From the NCBI GenBank assembly GCA_003117195.1, contig BDSI01000089.1, forward strand, positions 434,001 through 498,000: DNA of 64,000 nt, given 5' to 3'. The translations under genes and the position numbers were made by a program. The stretch comes from Eudorina sp. 2006-703-Eu-15 (taxonomy: Eukaryota; Chlorophyta; Chlorophyceae; Chlamydomonadales; Volvocaceae). This document shows, piece after piece, positions 10,115 to 22,900 of this stretch. The notes below the pieces were generated by a model. The model was not told the origin of the DNA, made no database searches, and saw nothing but the letters and a program-made list of their open reading frames with translations. The stretch's first letter is position 1. Each line of letters begins with the position of its first letter.

Positions 10115-13100
10115 GCATAGTTAAGCAAGGTGTAAGCGACATCAAATTGCAACAGGATGGCTTGCGGAATCTGGTGTCCGTCACAGTTCAGGACATACAC
10201 CGAGATATGGTGTAATTCTACTTGCCTGCAGCGGAGAGCTTGTCGTCTTGCATGAATATGAGAGGTTTTGACCATCTATACATTTCCATTGGCTCACGAA
10301 TTCGATCGGAGATGTCATTGTGAAATTATCATAGTCGCTTCGCCCTCCAGACACCACGCCACAGAGTCCTTGTCTCCTTGAACAAGCCCTTGAACCGCCA
10401 GCTCGCAAAAATTGCATCCGTTACGATGAGCCAAATAAACCGGTATGGTTACCCGGCGGCGGGAGACCAGGCCTCACGGTCTAATGCGCGGCCTGACAAT
10501 AATGCAGGGGTCCTGTAGAGTTCACCTATACCTACCTATAGCACATATGATAAACAAGTATATAGCACATGTCTGCTTCCGAGGACTTACAGGTTGATTT
10601 TTTGGTGTCGTACAGAAGTGCCCGTCTGCCCCATTTTTGCGCGGGGGCGTATCTTTCTGTTCTCTTTCGCTTCCTCTGTGCAAATGTTCAGAGGCCCTGC
10701 TTTTATCTGATGTTTGACGTTTAAGCGCTTGAACCAATGATAATATCTTTTGTGTCACGTATCTTCCTGAGTCCACGTCGGCTAGATTCTGGGCACCATT
10801 GAAAAGCTGATACCGTGATTCTCCTGACAGAAAATTCTCTGCACCTACATGTAATTGTGTTGTGTTTTGTAGTTTTGAAGTGTCCTAGTGATATCCTGCA
10901 GTCCGAGGCCTGCAGTACCGTCCGCAGGTTAAGGAACAGCGACGGACATGGGCTCACGAGATCGACAGTATTTCATTAGCAGAGGTACTCGTCGAACGGA
11001 AATGCGAATGTGTGAATTTTCAGCGGTTTGGTCAGGACGTGTTTTTTGGCAGTCGACGGGTGTCTTTTCATCCCTCTTTCTTGTGCCAAACGCTACCGAA
11101 ATGATGTTTGCTGTTGCACTTCCATGATGTATCGCACAAGCACTTGTTCCCTTGCACGGATGCGCACAACACGCACTCGAGCTGCACGTGGTCAAGGCAA
11201 GGATACCCTTGGTCAAGGAGGCATTTTACGGGGCTCCTGGCGGTGAACAACAGGTCTGCTCACGTATTGCTACTGCGCGGCGCAGCCATACGCAACAATC
11301 AATCTGACAAGCCCGAACCCTGGTCGGTTCCTGTCCGAGCGGACCCCGGTCGGTGATAGCTACAGCCTTTCCACCACACACTGCGAACCAAACCAACGTG
11401 CCCCGAAACCGCACCCTGAAATCGCACCGAGCCAGTGCCACAAGCGCACCGAAGACGGCTCGTTGAGATGCGTGTCGCTATGCCACAAAGACCTGCGAGG
11501 CCCCGTCATACCAACCTACCTAGGCAAGTGCTTGTGGGGCCCGTTGGGGGCTTAACCAGCCTCGCTGCCAGCCTCCGAAATTCCAAACCCAAGCGAAGTT
11601 GCCGCGTATCGGCCCACCCCTGCCGGCCCAAGCCTCAAGCCCTGTAGAATGGGGACGCATCGGCCTCGTAATGTTGCAATTGCATTGTAAATCAGCAGAT
11701 GCCCGGGCCCCTCCCCGCCACGCGATTTGACGGGTCTGGTGCGGTTTCCAGGAGGGCAATCGTGGCGCATTAGCAACCTGGTGTGTCGGCCGATATGGCT
11801 GCACGATCCCCTCCCCGCGGGTGGTGGTGGATGGGTGCGCGAGATGAGGCGCGTAAGAGCTGTTTGGCCCGTTGGACAGCCAAGGGTCCATTTTGTAATG
11901 GTTTCAATCGGGCGCTGGCATTCTGAATGAAGCGGACCCCGAAAAGGGATCAACGGCATTCTGTCCGGCGATCCGAGTCCGGGCTACCTCCCGTGAATTG
12001 CCGGGTGTGGTGCGTTTTCCTGGAGAGGCAGTCCTGGCGCATCAGTGGATGGATGTAACATCGGGTAACATATGGCCTCCACAAGTCCACATTGGAATGA
12101 GGCCGCCGTACAGAGCAAACCGTTAACTCGTCAGGAGCAAACCCTTAGATGCAAACCCTTAAACGCACAGTCCGGCAGCCCAATGCTCGGCGGTGTTGCA
12201 AATGGGCACAGAAGGGCCCGTGAAGGCGACATGGCTTGAAGAACCCCTCCTGAACAAGTGGCCTAGACACACAGAAAGTTGCGATCCTTTGAGTCCTTGA
12301 TTTCGGCCCTCCCCAGCCCCCCAGGGCAGGCCGCTGTCTGCGATGCGGCTCGTAAGACCCTTGGCTCGGCTTCGCATGGTGATCCCTCGCACGTTGAATG
12401 TCAGGGTTAGGCACCCCCCGGGTGGAAGCTGGCAGGGCAGGCCTGGCGTGTGCATATGACGGCACGGCACATACTCCGCCATCGGGTATCCCCCACCATG
12501 ATGGTGTACTGCGCCACAAAGTAATGCCGGATTTCAAGTACCGTATCTCCGGCTTGTGATGTACCCTCAGGTCGAAGGGCTGTAGCTGGTGCAGGAACTG
12601 TGCCTTGCTGACGTGGCGTCCACCCATCGACGCGGTTGCTGGTGCCACGAAATTGCCGCGCCATCACGTGCACACAACATGGAACGAAGGGGTCTGAGGC
12701 TCTGAGTCTGTCTGGTCAGCCGCGTTGCAACGGCAGCCTCGCTTGGAATGGTCCCTTCAACTCAGGCACATGTTCGGATCCGGGGTCAACAAGCCTCGTG
12801 ATGAGAACCAGCGCTCGCCTTTGCTGCGTCCCCACGCAATCCAGTTAGGTCCGGACCCCGGACCCGCCGCTGACCCGCAGGCCTCGGCACCTCAATATCC
12901 CGTTCTACGGTAACTTCATGATGCATAGCGTTTGATTGCTCTGGGACGCAGATCTCAACCAATTGAGACATCGGTTCTTTCCTCAGGACCCGTTCGAACG
13001 CCTTGGCAGTCGTTCCGTGCAACATCCTCATAGTCAAACGTTGCGATACTGTCACCGTCGCGAACCCAACGTGTAAGCAGCGGAGTCGAAATATTGCTGA

Positions 13101-13851
13101 AATTGGTATTGCTCAACTTGGACAGGGTCTCATGTCGAACGCAGCTTGGCGCCGTTACGAAGGGCGTGTACCCCAAAACCGCACACGTCGTAATGAGCCT
13201 ATACGGTATGGATGATATAGCATAGTGTAGCACTAGCAATTAGCAACCGTCAGGCAATGGTTATACTTCTCCGGTACTTATTGATCCCTTACTAAACCCT
13301 GAGACACCGTCACCACGAACCTATCGGGAGCGGACATATTCGGAAATGTAGGCATTCTCACAAAATCCTTATGCAAGTCTTGGTTCTACAGCGGCTACAT
13401 ATTATCTTCACAAACAAACTCTACGACAAGCCCTGGTAGAAATGATGCCCAATCTAGGGCTACTTTTCCGACACGCATCTTCTGCCGACATTCAAACCCA
13501 CAGTTGGTGCGCCGAAAGGTTGCTTTCAATTTCGGCTCTATTATTTTTATGTAATAGAATCTTCACGTTTCGTGTGTGCAGTATCATTACGTGGATGCGC
13601 AGTACGACGCCTTGACGGTACAACTAGGACGACGTGGACTTGTGCCGCAGGTGAGAACCAGACGCCATAAAGTCTTGTCTTGAATTGTTTTTTACTTCAT
13701 CCTTCGACGAATTTTGAAATGTGTAATTGTCTTGAACATATTAGTTGTGACATCAATAGATACTAACTGCCGAGCCGGGTGGCCGAGACGACCTTGCGCC
13801 GAATTAGGATACGCTGTTCCGTAAAGCTTTTTAGTTTATAAGTGCTTGGAA
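10115..13851. other. Intergenic region with possible retroelement debris
   Basis: This holds the upstream regions of two divergent genes, DUF506 (-) and PMA copy 1 (+). Minus-strand frames at about 12.5-12.66 kb include KAQFLHQLQPFDLRVHHKP, which loosely recalls the C-terminal end of a Ty3/gypsy RNase H domain, with frame breaks on either side. A related phrase occurs twice, near 11740 and 12010 (both contain TGGCGCAT). No LTRs or intact polyprotein are visible. A 69-base open segment with splice borders (13592-13660) belongs to no gene I can build. Confidence 0.35.
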
Positions 13852-16800
13852 ATGGTGGACAACGTTAAGGAAAAGGAGACTGTCGAGGTCTCGCTTGACC
13901 ATGAAGGCGAAGGGCCAAGAACAGACTTCGTGATAAGCACGGGCCTGTCATCGAAAGGTGAGCTTCACTAAATGTTGGTGCCAATGAGAATTTCAAACGA
14001 GCTGTGACTGTTAAGCGTTGGCCGCCGACACGGACGACATGTGCAACCTTGAATAATTGCAGAGGCGGCTGAATTGCTGAAGATACATGGTCGAAATGAA
14101 CTCGAGGAGAAGATTACACCAAGCTGGCTTATCTTTCTCCGGCAGGTGCGAGTGACTTGGCCTTGCGGCCCTTCTTGCAACTCTTGCATGCGTTACTGGA
14201 AGATGTCCGCGGCCTAATTTGATATAAATTATAGCCGTATCTTCTGCATGCCCATCAATTGCTGCAACTGTGGTAGCCGATGGTGTAGACTTCTGCAACG
14301 GAGCGCGCTAAAATAAGTGCATAAATTGTATATGGTATCCCCGATTTACTACTGGGGTGTTGCTTGTGGGCTCTGTATGGCTTTTTACGCTACTGTGTAC
14401 CGTCTGACACTGCTTGCATGGGCATGCATGCCGGGTGCACCCCGGGGCTTACAGCTCATGCATTCGACATACACTTACAGCCTCTTGCCCTTGGCACTTT
14501 TCGGCCCCGCAGCTCTACCAACCCATGCCCGTTATGGTGAGTGGAGTGTACTGTGCATTCAGGTCGCATAGATATTATTGCTTGACGGCAGTCGTAGCAG
14601 TCCTGCATCTGTGTCTATGTGCATAATCTTGACCCTTTTATGTTCTGCAAGGGTGGCGCCATCGCGTTGGAATATTTGTCGGAACTGGTGCCCTATGCAG
14701 ATTTGGCTGGCTGCGATTATCGAAGCTGCCATCCAGAATTGGCCCGATTTCGGTATTCTGATGGGCATCCAGTTTATCAACGCGACGCTCGGATGGTATG
14801 TGTACTTTCAACTCCCTGTTTCGTACATTCCGAGTATGTGCGCCGTATGTACGCCGCGCAACCCTGTCGTTCCGGATAGCTATGCCTTGCTGGTGGAATT
14901 TCGATTTTGCTGATGGAACTGCGATTGCACCCAACTTGCTTCCAATGTCGCTCGCAATTTTCGTCGCCGTCCAGGTACGAGACCACCAAGGCCGGAAACG
15001 CCGTGGCCGCTCTCAAGGCCTCCCTCAAACCGCAAGCCACAGCCAAGCGCGATGGTGCCTGGACTAATTTGGATGCGGGGTTGCTGGTTCCCGGCGATCT
15101 CGTCCTTCTCGCTTCCGGCTCCAACGTTCCCGCGGATTGCTTGCTCAACCACGGCACCGTGGATATCGATCAGGCGGCCCTGACCGGGGAGTCCCTGCCG
15201 GTCACCATGCACAAGGGCGACAGCGCCAAGATGGGATCCACTGTCGTACGCGGGGAGACGGAGGCGACTGTGGAGGTGAGCATCCTGTGCAAATAAAGGG
15301 AAAAAGCGAGTCGGGAGAAAGAAACGAGGAGTGGAGAAAGCCGACGTGCGCGGCGTACTGTGGACCGCCAGAAACCTGTCGAGGCACCGCGCAACCATTT
15401 AAAATTGCACGGGCCTACCTACTTCCCTGATCAAGCTTCGGGCACACAGGAATTTCCACAGATGTAGGGAAGGTTCGCCGGACCGCTCCGCAAGATATCA
15501 TCAAGGTAGCGTCCATCTTGTAACGGTTACGATATCGTTCCACGCTGTGTACGCCAGTCATTTCCAGTTTCTTAATCACGCATGACACGATACGTTCCAA
15601 CCCCACGCTGCGCAGTTCACGGGCAAGAACACCTTCTTCGGCAAGACGGCCGCGATGCTGCAGCAGGGCGGCAACGAGCTGGGCCACCTGCAGAAGATCC
15701 TGCTCAAGATCATGTTCGTGCTGGTTTTCGCCTCCTTCACGCTCTGCATTACCGCGTTCGGCTACCTGCTGGGTATGCACGAGAATTCTAAGGAGGCTCT
15801 GAGCTTCACGGTGGTGCTGCTGGTGGCGTCCATCCCCATCGCCATCGAGATCGTGTGCACCACCACCCTGGCCCTGGGCTCGCGGCAGCTGTCCGCCCAC
15901 GGCGCCATCGTGACCCGGCTGGCGGCCATCGAGGACATGGCGGGCATGAACATGCTGTGCTCCGATAAGACGGGCACGCTCACACTCAACAAGATGGCCA
16001 TCCAGGTGGGGAGGGCACAGAAGGGGGAGTGGTTCGGGCACAAAAGGGGGGGGGGCAGGGGCACAAAGGGGCGGGAGCGAAGGGGAGTTATCGGGTCAGG
16101 TCGAGTTTGAAAGGGCATTGACAGGCTAGCAGCAACTGCTTATCGTTCCCGCGGCCACCGCAGCTCCTACCATTACCATCTTGGGGGCATGGACTCCGGC
16201 CTCCGTGACATCTCACTTGAATGCGGTGGCACTGAAATGACCCCGTTACCTGGCAAGATGGGTACCGCCGCTCCTTCGGTGGGAGTCCTGCACGAGTCGG
16301 CAGCACGCGCCGTCCTCCACCGCCTGACTGACTCGGGCCCATCGCACCCAACAGAACGGAGCCGCACCCAACCGCCTGCTCATGCCATCCATGGCACCAA
16401 ACCCAACGGCACCAACCGCACCCGACCTTGCAGGATGACACGCCGGTCTACCTGCCGGGCCTGGACCAGGCGAAGCTGCTGAACCTGGCCGCCCTGGCCG
16501 CCAAGTGGCACGAGCCGCCCCGCGACGCCCTGGACACGCTGGTGCTGGCCTGCGAGCAGCAGGACCTTACCAAGCTGGACTGCTACGAGCAGGTCGACTA
16601 CATGCCCTTTGACCCCACCGTCAAGCGCACCGAGGGAACCATCAAGGACAAGCGCGACGGCAAGGTGTTCAAGGTGCGGGCGTTGGGAGGGAGGGGGGGA
16701 GCAGGGTGCAGGCCGACGGCGACGCCAGGGTACTGTGGCCGTGACATTGGGGCCGCATTTGCACGTAAGAGGAACGCCTGAAACCGTTGGGTGCGGGAAA

Positions 16801-18180
16801 GGCAACATGTTTAAGAATACATGCAGCAGCTTTCGTCCCGATCCGATCCCGGGACGTCCGTAGCGGCACGTGAAGCGAGAACTCGTGGACGTGTGGCTGG
16901 GACGGGGAGGGCGTTTCGGCGGGGATACACGGGGTCAAAGGATGCCGATGCCGCGGCTCCGCGTCACACGGTATCGGCCCTGGCCACTTTCTTTCGGGTA
17001 CGAGGGCGTTGTCGCCTCGCTGGGCCCGGGTGACCGGCGGCCGCCTGTCCACCTTGCCTGGCTCTCCGCCTCGATAGGCCGCTTCGCACACCCTGTCTGC
17101 CTTCGTCTCCGCCTCCCTCTTTAGTCTTACCCCTCCGCCTCCCTCCCTCCCTCCCTCCCTCCCTCAGGTGACCAAGGGCGCCCCGCACATCATCCTCAAG
17201 CTCACAAACGACGAGCGGGTGCACCACCTGGTGGACGAGACCGTGGCGGCCTTCGGACAGCGCGGCATCCGCTGCCTGGCGGTGGCGCGCACGCTAGATG
17301 GTGCGTAGGACGAACGGGGCGGGTCCCGGGGATGGGGTGGCCGGCGGAGTTCGAAACGCGGCGGGCGTGCAGTTTGTTTGTTGTGTTTTGAACGATGTCG
17401 GCAGGGACCCGAACACCCGATGACGAGGGGTGGCACCAGTGCAGACGAGTTCAAGTAACGCACACAGGGGGCGGTGTTTGCTTCCGTGGGAAGAGAGCGG
17501 TCAGTCCTGGGGTCACCACCTCGCCAACATGGTCCTCGCCGAGTCGCCGTCATCATGGCGTATGCCGTCCGACCTGTCCATCAAGCCGCTCCCCCCGCGC
17601 GCCCGTTCGGTTCCATCGGCCAATATGGGACACCCCCCCACTGACAACGCAGATGAGCGGTGGCACATGGCCGGCCTGCTCACCTTCCTGGACCCGCCCC
17701 GTCCGGACACCAAGGACACCATCCACAAGTCCATGGCCTTCGGGGTGGACGTCAAGATGATCACGGGCGACAACATCTTGATCGCCAAGGAGACCGCGCG
17801 CGTGCTGGGTATGGGCACCAACATCCAGGACCCCAAGAGCCTTCCCAACATGGACGCGGAGGGTAAGGCCCCCAAGGACCTGGGCAAGAAGTACGGCAAG
17901 GTCATCATGGAGGCGGACGGCTTCGCGCAGGTGGGTGTGCGGGGGGCCCTGCGCGGGCGAGTGTGTCTTGCGCTCTAGGGATTTCGTGCGGTGGGGTGCC
18001 CGCGGAGAGGATGTATGCGGGCGGATGTAGTAGCGAAGCCCTCTGCTCTCACTTCACTTCGTGACTTTGTGTACCACCACCATCGCCACCCCCCCCCCCG
18101 CCCCCTCGCAGGTGTATCCGGAGCACAAGTACCTGATCGTGGAGGCGCTGCGTCAGAACGGCTTCGCGGTGGGCATGACG

Positions 18181-18222
<42 letters not shown>

Positions 18223-19935
18223 GTGGGTGTGGCGGTGCAGGGCGCCACGGACGCGGCGCGCGCCGCCGCCGACATCGTGCTCACGCAGCCGGGCCTGTCC
18301 ACCATCGTGCACGGCATCGTGACCGCACGCTGCATCTTCCAGCGCATGAAGAACTTCATCAACTACCGTATCGCGGCCACGCTGCAGCTGCTCACCTTCT
18401 TCTTCATCGCCGTACTGACCATGAAGCCCTCAGAGTACGCGCCCGAGGCGTTCCCCTGCGACGGCAACCCCGAGAACAAGGACCCCGCCAACGTCTGCGA
18501 CCCGGGTGAGAACTGGCCCGACTTCTTCAAGATGCCTGTGCTGATGCTGATGCTCATCACGCTGCTCAACGACGGCACCCTCATCTCCATCGGCTACGAC
18601 AACGTGAAGCCGTCCAACATGCCCGAGAAGTGGAACCTGCCGGTGAGGTGGAGGGAGGCGGGGATGAGGAGGGGGCTGGCTAGCGCGGGCCGGTAGGGCG
18701 GCCAGCACTTGAAATTGTTTTCGGTGAGGAGCGTCGGTCGTCGTCAGCTGCGAGTCTCAACAGATGTCGTCCCTTCTTCTTTATCCCACCGCTTGCATCT
18801 GGATGGTTCCAATGCCGCAGGCCCTGTTCGCCGTCTCCATCGTGCTGGGCATGGTCGCCTGCGGCAGCTCCCTTCTGCTCCTCTGGGCGGCGCTGGACAG
18901 CTGGAACCCCGACGGTATCTTCCAGAAGTGGGGCATGGGGGCGATGGAGTACGGCAAGATCACGACCATGATCTACCTCAAGGTCTCCGTCTCCGACTTC
19001 CTCACCCTCTTCTCCGCCCGCACCCACGAGGGCTTCTTTTGGTCGTCAGTCCCCAGCCCCATCCTCATGGGTGCCGCCATGCTGGCGCTGTCCATCTCCA
19101 CCATCCTGGCTTGTGTCTGGCCCAAGGGCTACACGGACAACACCCCCACAGAGGGCCTTGCGTACGGCGACTACACGCTGATGCCGCTGTGGATCTGGAT
19201 CTACTGCATCTTCTGGTGGTTCGTGCAGGATGGCCTCAAGGTGGCGGCCTACTGGCTGATGCACAGGTTCAACCTGTTCGACATCAACAGCGCGGTGAGT
19301 GACCTGAGCACCTTCTGGCCGGGCTTTGTGAAGTCGTGTTGACCTGAGCAAACACATGTTGAAAAGTGAAAACAGCCTTGGGAGCCAACCTGGAGCGCCC
19401 TACTGAAGCGCCCTACTGCCCTCCGCTTGTCTGCTTGTCTGTCTGTCTGTCCGCCGTGTCTACTAAAAAGATGGTGGTCAACAAGCGCGACGCGACCAGC
19501 GTGGTGAACGACCCGCTGGCCCGCCACTCCGTGGGCCTGGTGGAGGGCAAGCTACTGGCCGCCAAGGTGGGCGAGGCGCAGGACAAGATCAACACCGTCA
19601 TGAAGCAGGAGGGCGCGCTGGGCCGCTTCTCCGCCAACCTGATGCGCGCCTCCGCCAACCTGGCGCACATCTCCGCCGGGCTGAAGCAGGGCACCGTGGC
19701 GGTCAAGGGCGGCGACATGGAGGGCGGGGTGGCCAACCTGGAGCACGCCGTGGACAACCTGGAGAATGCCACCGCGGACCTGGACCCCAAGCTGCGCGGC
19801 GAGATCAACCCCGTGCTGGACGGCGTCCGGGACGCGGCGGAGCGCCTGGCGGCCAGCACCGCCGCCGGCCTCACGGGCGTCAACCCGCAGGGCTTTGCGC
19901 GCACCAGCAAGAACCACCCCGCCACGGCATTGTAA
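13852..19935 (+). CDS. PMA: Plasma-membrane-type H+-ATPase (P3A P-type), copy 1
   Basis: ATP-driven proton export that energises the plasma membrane. Exons: 13852-13957, 14063-14145, 14513-14536, 14701-14795, 14975-15275, 15616-16005, 16434-16673, 17168-17300, 17653-17930, 18112-18642, 18821-19294, 19471-19935. All phases close to 1,039 residues. Domain order is standard: GRNELEEK near the N-terminus, TM1-2, the TGES actuator loop, PIAIEIVC in TM4, the phosphorylated Asp in [13 protein letters not shown] (Asp320), [21 protein letters not shown], the hinge [12 protein letters not shown], then TM5-10. Exon 3 is an 8-codon microexon. The last exon encodes a soluble Ala-rich C-terminal region of about 155 residues ending in PATAL, without the C-terminal YTV-type 14-3-3 motif of land plants. 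The TGTAA overlapping the stop is probably coincidental. Copy 2 is convergent downstream. Confidence 0.93.
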
Positions 19936-22900
19936 GGGGGAGCTGGGTGGAATGGGGCGCGGCGGCGGAGCGCATCCCTGCACGCCGCGGGGGTGCAGTG
20001 CGGTGCGGTGCGGTGCTATGCGGTGGCCGCCAATGCGGGGCTGCGGCAGCGCGAGCCGAGGAGAGCAGCGACCAGGCAACCCGGCGAGGCGGTTGCCGCG
20101 GAGCGGCCCTGGCCGGGCGGTCGCGACCGTCGCGGGGGGTGGGGCAACGACGAAAGAGCTTGCGTGTGGGTGGGCGGGGGACTCTGTTGTGAGGCCCGGC
20201 GTGGGACGTGACGGCGATGTGTGCCGTGTACGGCAGGGGGCGCCAGGGCATCACACCCGCGGCCAGCGCAGCATGGCTTCTTGATCCCGAGGGTGAGAGC
20301 GGTCACTTTAAGAACTCCGAAGAAAAAGATTCCGGATCCAAGATCCAGAGATCGGGTACTGCGTCGTGGGCCGTACGAATGGCGTGTCATGGGATCGGTC
20401 ATTCGTCGGTCTGTAGATCTCGAGCCGGATCCTGATTATTTTCACAAAATATCGCACACAAAGTGATATATCCCGCTCGCACAGAGGTTTCTCTGCGTCG
20501 GGAAACCAAGCAGTGGGGCTGGGGATGTGGCCCCGGCTCGGTCTTGGGAGCGACCGCGGCTGCGGTGTACGGCCGCGGTGATTATTTGTCTCCGGTGGCA
20601 GGGCGATGTCTTCCTGGCGCTGCGTACGTCGGGCTGGGTTGCCGGGGCGAATCGCCGACCTCGGTGGACGGGCCACCTTGGGGGCGCTCCTTTGGGACAT
20701 CCATGGCACACCCAACACAAAAAAAGAGGTAGGCACCCGCGTGCTGCTGCGTCGGGCTGGGGTGGGAGCGCCCCACCGGGGTGCGGCGATGGCGGGGGCC
20801 GGCAGGGTACCTTGTAGTAACAATCAAGCACGGTGTGATGTTGTTTTCCTCATGGGTATCTTATTGAAGTTGTATCTTGGGTGTGTGTGTGTATCTCGTT
20901 GACCACTGCGACTTGGCGCGGAGTGGAGGAAGGACGTGCGATGGGGCTGCTCTCGCTCTGTCTGCGTCCTCAGTCGCCGGGCAAAAAATGCGCTGACGCG
21001 TGGGTGGGCGGCTTCGCGCTGTCCGTTTCACCTCCTCTCGAGGTGTGCTGCGGACCCGTACAGCTGGGATGGGCCGGGAGCTGTACTGCGGACCCGTACA
21101 GCTGGGATGGGCCAGCGTGTTTGTGTTTTGACATTTCGGGTCGCCGCAGGGTTAAAAACCCCAACCCGCCACGGAGGCATGTTCGCACTCACGCCCGCAG
21201 TTGTGGATGCCGGGTACTCTGCGCCGTCCAGGTGGTTGGGGCAGTTGGGGTTTGGTTAGGTCGTTTGTTTGTTTGTGTTAGAATCCATGTTTGAAAGTAC
21301 GGCATGTGCTCAAGTGGCCAACGCATATCATACTGCTATGCGGGGGAATACAACGCGCGCTGGAAAGGCTCGTGAGAATAATGAATAAACCGAACGCTCA
21401 CAAGGGACGCCGCGATGAGAGCTAAGGTGGCGAGTGCAAGAAGGATCCAAGGTGTTTCAGGGTCGCGGACGAGCGGGCTGCGATGATGGTGCTGCGCGAC
21501 TCAGGAGAAAATATCTTGGGGATAGAAGTTCGCGGAAGTTTGGATGTACGACACCTCCCTGATCTCGGCTGGGGTCGCCGTTCCTGGCATCGCGCGATGA
21601 GCCTGGCCGCCATTTGGAGGGAAATCGCGATGAGTTCGGGAAGGCGGTTCCTGTCTGTGCGTGAGCCTGTCTTGCGCCGCGCCCTCGTGACCGGTCTTGG
21701 TGCCTTATTTCGGAATCCGATCGTTATTTGCGTTGGCTGGGTACAAATGCGGCGAAGGGTTTTCTTGTCTTGGGGGCGTTGCTGGTCTTGCGTGGACATT
21801 CGGCGTATACCCGCGGCCCAGAGCTACCATCGCGCATTTCCAGAACGCGGGAAGTGCCCTTTGGGGAGCGTGGTACGTTGTGTGCACGCCTGCTGTGAGC
21901 ACCATGCATCGCCATTTGCTGCCGTCTAAACCCCAAACTGCAACAAGGTCAAGGGACTCTGTCCCCCATGGCTGCTGGTTTGAATCATATTGGATTTGTT
22001 ATGACCTGGTTCTTCTTTGGCGCATCGGCTCCATAGTCACGTCAGCTCATCATACCCCCCGGTGCAATGCCAAAAACGGTATTGGGATGTGGTTGTTGGC
22101 AATTGGTTGTCGGTTATGGTTCGTTTTTGCTTCGGACGCAAGCTCGTGGTCGGGTGACCTGCAACCTTCGGCACGTCTGGAGGGTCAGGGAGCACGGCAG
22201 CTTTCGTCGTTGGGGCCTTCCTGGAGCAGACGCAGGTATAATGTGGGTTGCGGTTTGGGGCGCGACGAAGTCGCGTGCACGTTGCTCGGTTGACGGTACT
22301 TGCTGGCCTTCACAGGACAGTGAGATAAGGTCCCCAAAGAGCGCTGCAGCGATGAGAGAGGTCGCTGTACGACCGTACGATACTGCGGGTCGTAGGAGGC
22401 GCGGCGATAGAAAATGTGCAGGTCGATCATTTAGCCGGCGGTTGTCCCGCCGTCAGAACTCTTTAGGGTTTGCGGTGAGGTTCGTGCTGCTCGACGATCT
22501 ATTTCCTTTCGCGTGCACGAGAGGAGTGCGCACTTGCGTTGGGGTGAAATCGAATTGAAAGTACTGCCCGTACTGCCCGTGTGATACGACGAGCTTGTAA
22601 AAAATGCGGCCGTGTGCTTTTGCCATGCGTTCACCGTTCCCATCTCCAGTTGCTGACGACACACGAGCATGCCTCGCCGTGTGCCATGTGGGTCAGACGG
22701 GTCATCTCGCTGCTGGCCCTTCGCAGGGTGTTCGAATCATGGGGAGGGGGATCACACAGATGCTCCATGACCAGGCCAACACGAGAGCGGTCCTCCACCT
22801 GGGGCCGGGGTGTGCGACCTACGATCCCTCCCTACGACGCTTCCCGAGCGAGTTTTTTTTTCGGTTCGGGGGTCCCCAAGTGGGCTGTCACGTGGGGGCG

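Noticed and set aside
13592..13660. 69-base open segment bounded by CAG and GTGAGA upstream of ATPase copy 1
   Set aside because: It looks like an exon (YHYVDAQYDALTV), but no adjoining exon in phase was found and the ATPase has a good start at 13852. It could be a leader exon; left unassigned.
13770..13810. tRNA-like A-box (GGGTGGCCGAGACG)
   Set aside because: No B-box or acceptor pairing follows within tRNA distance.
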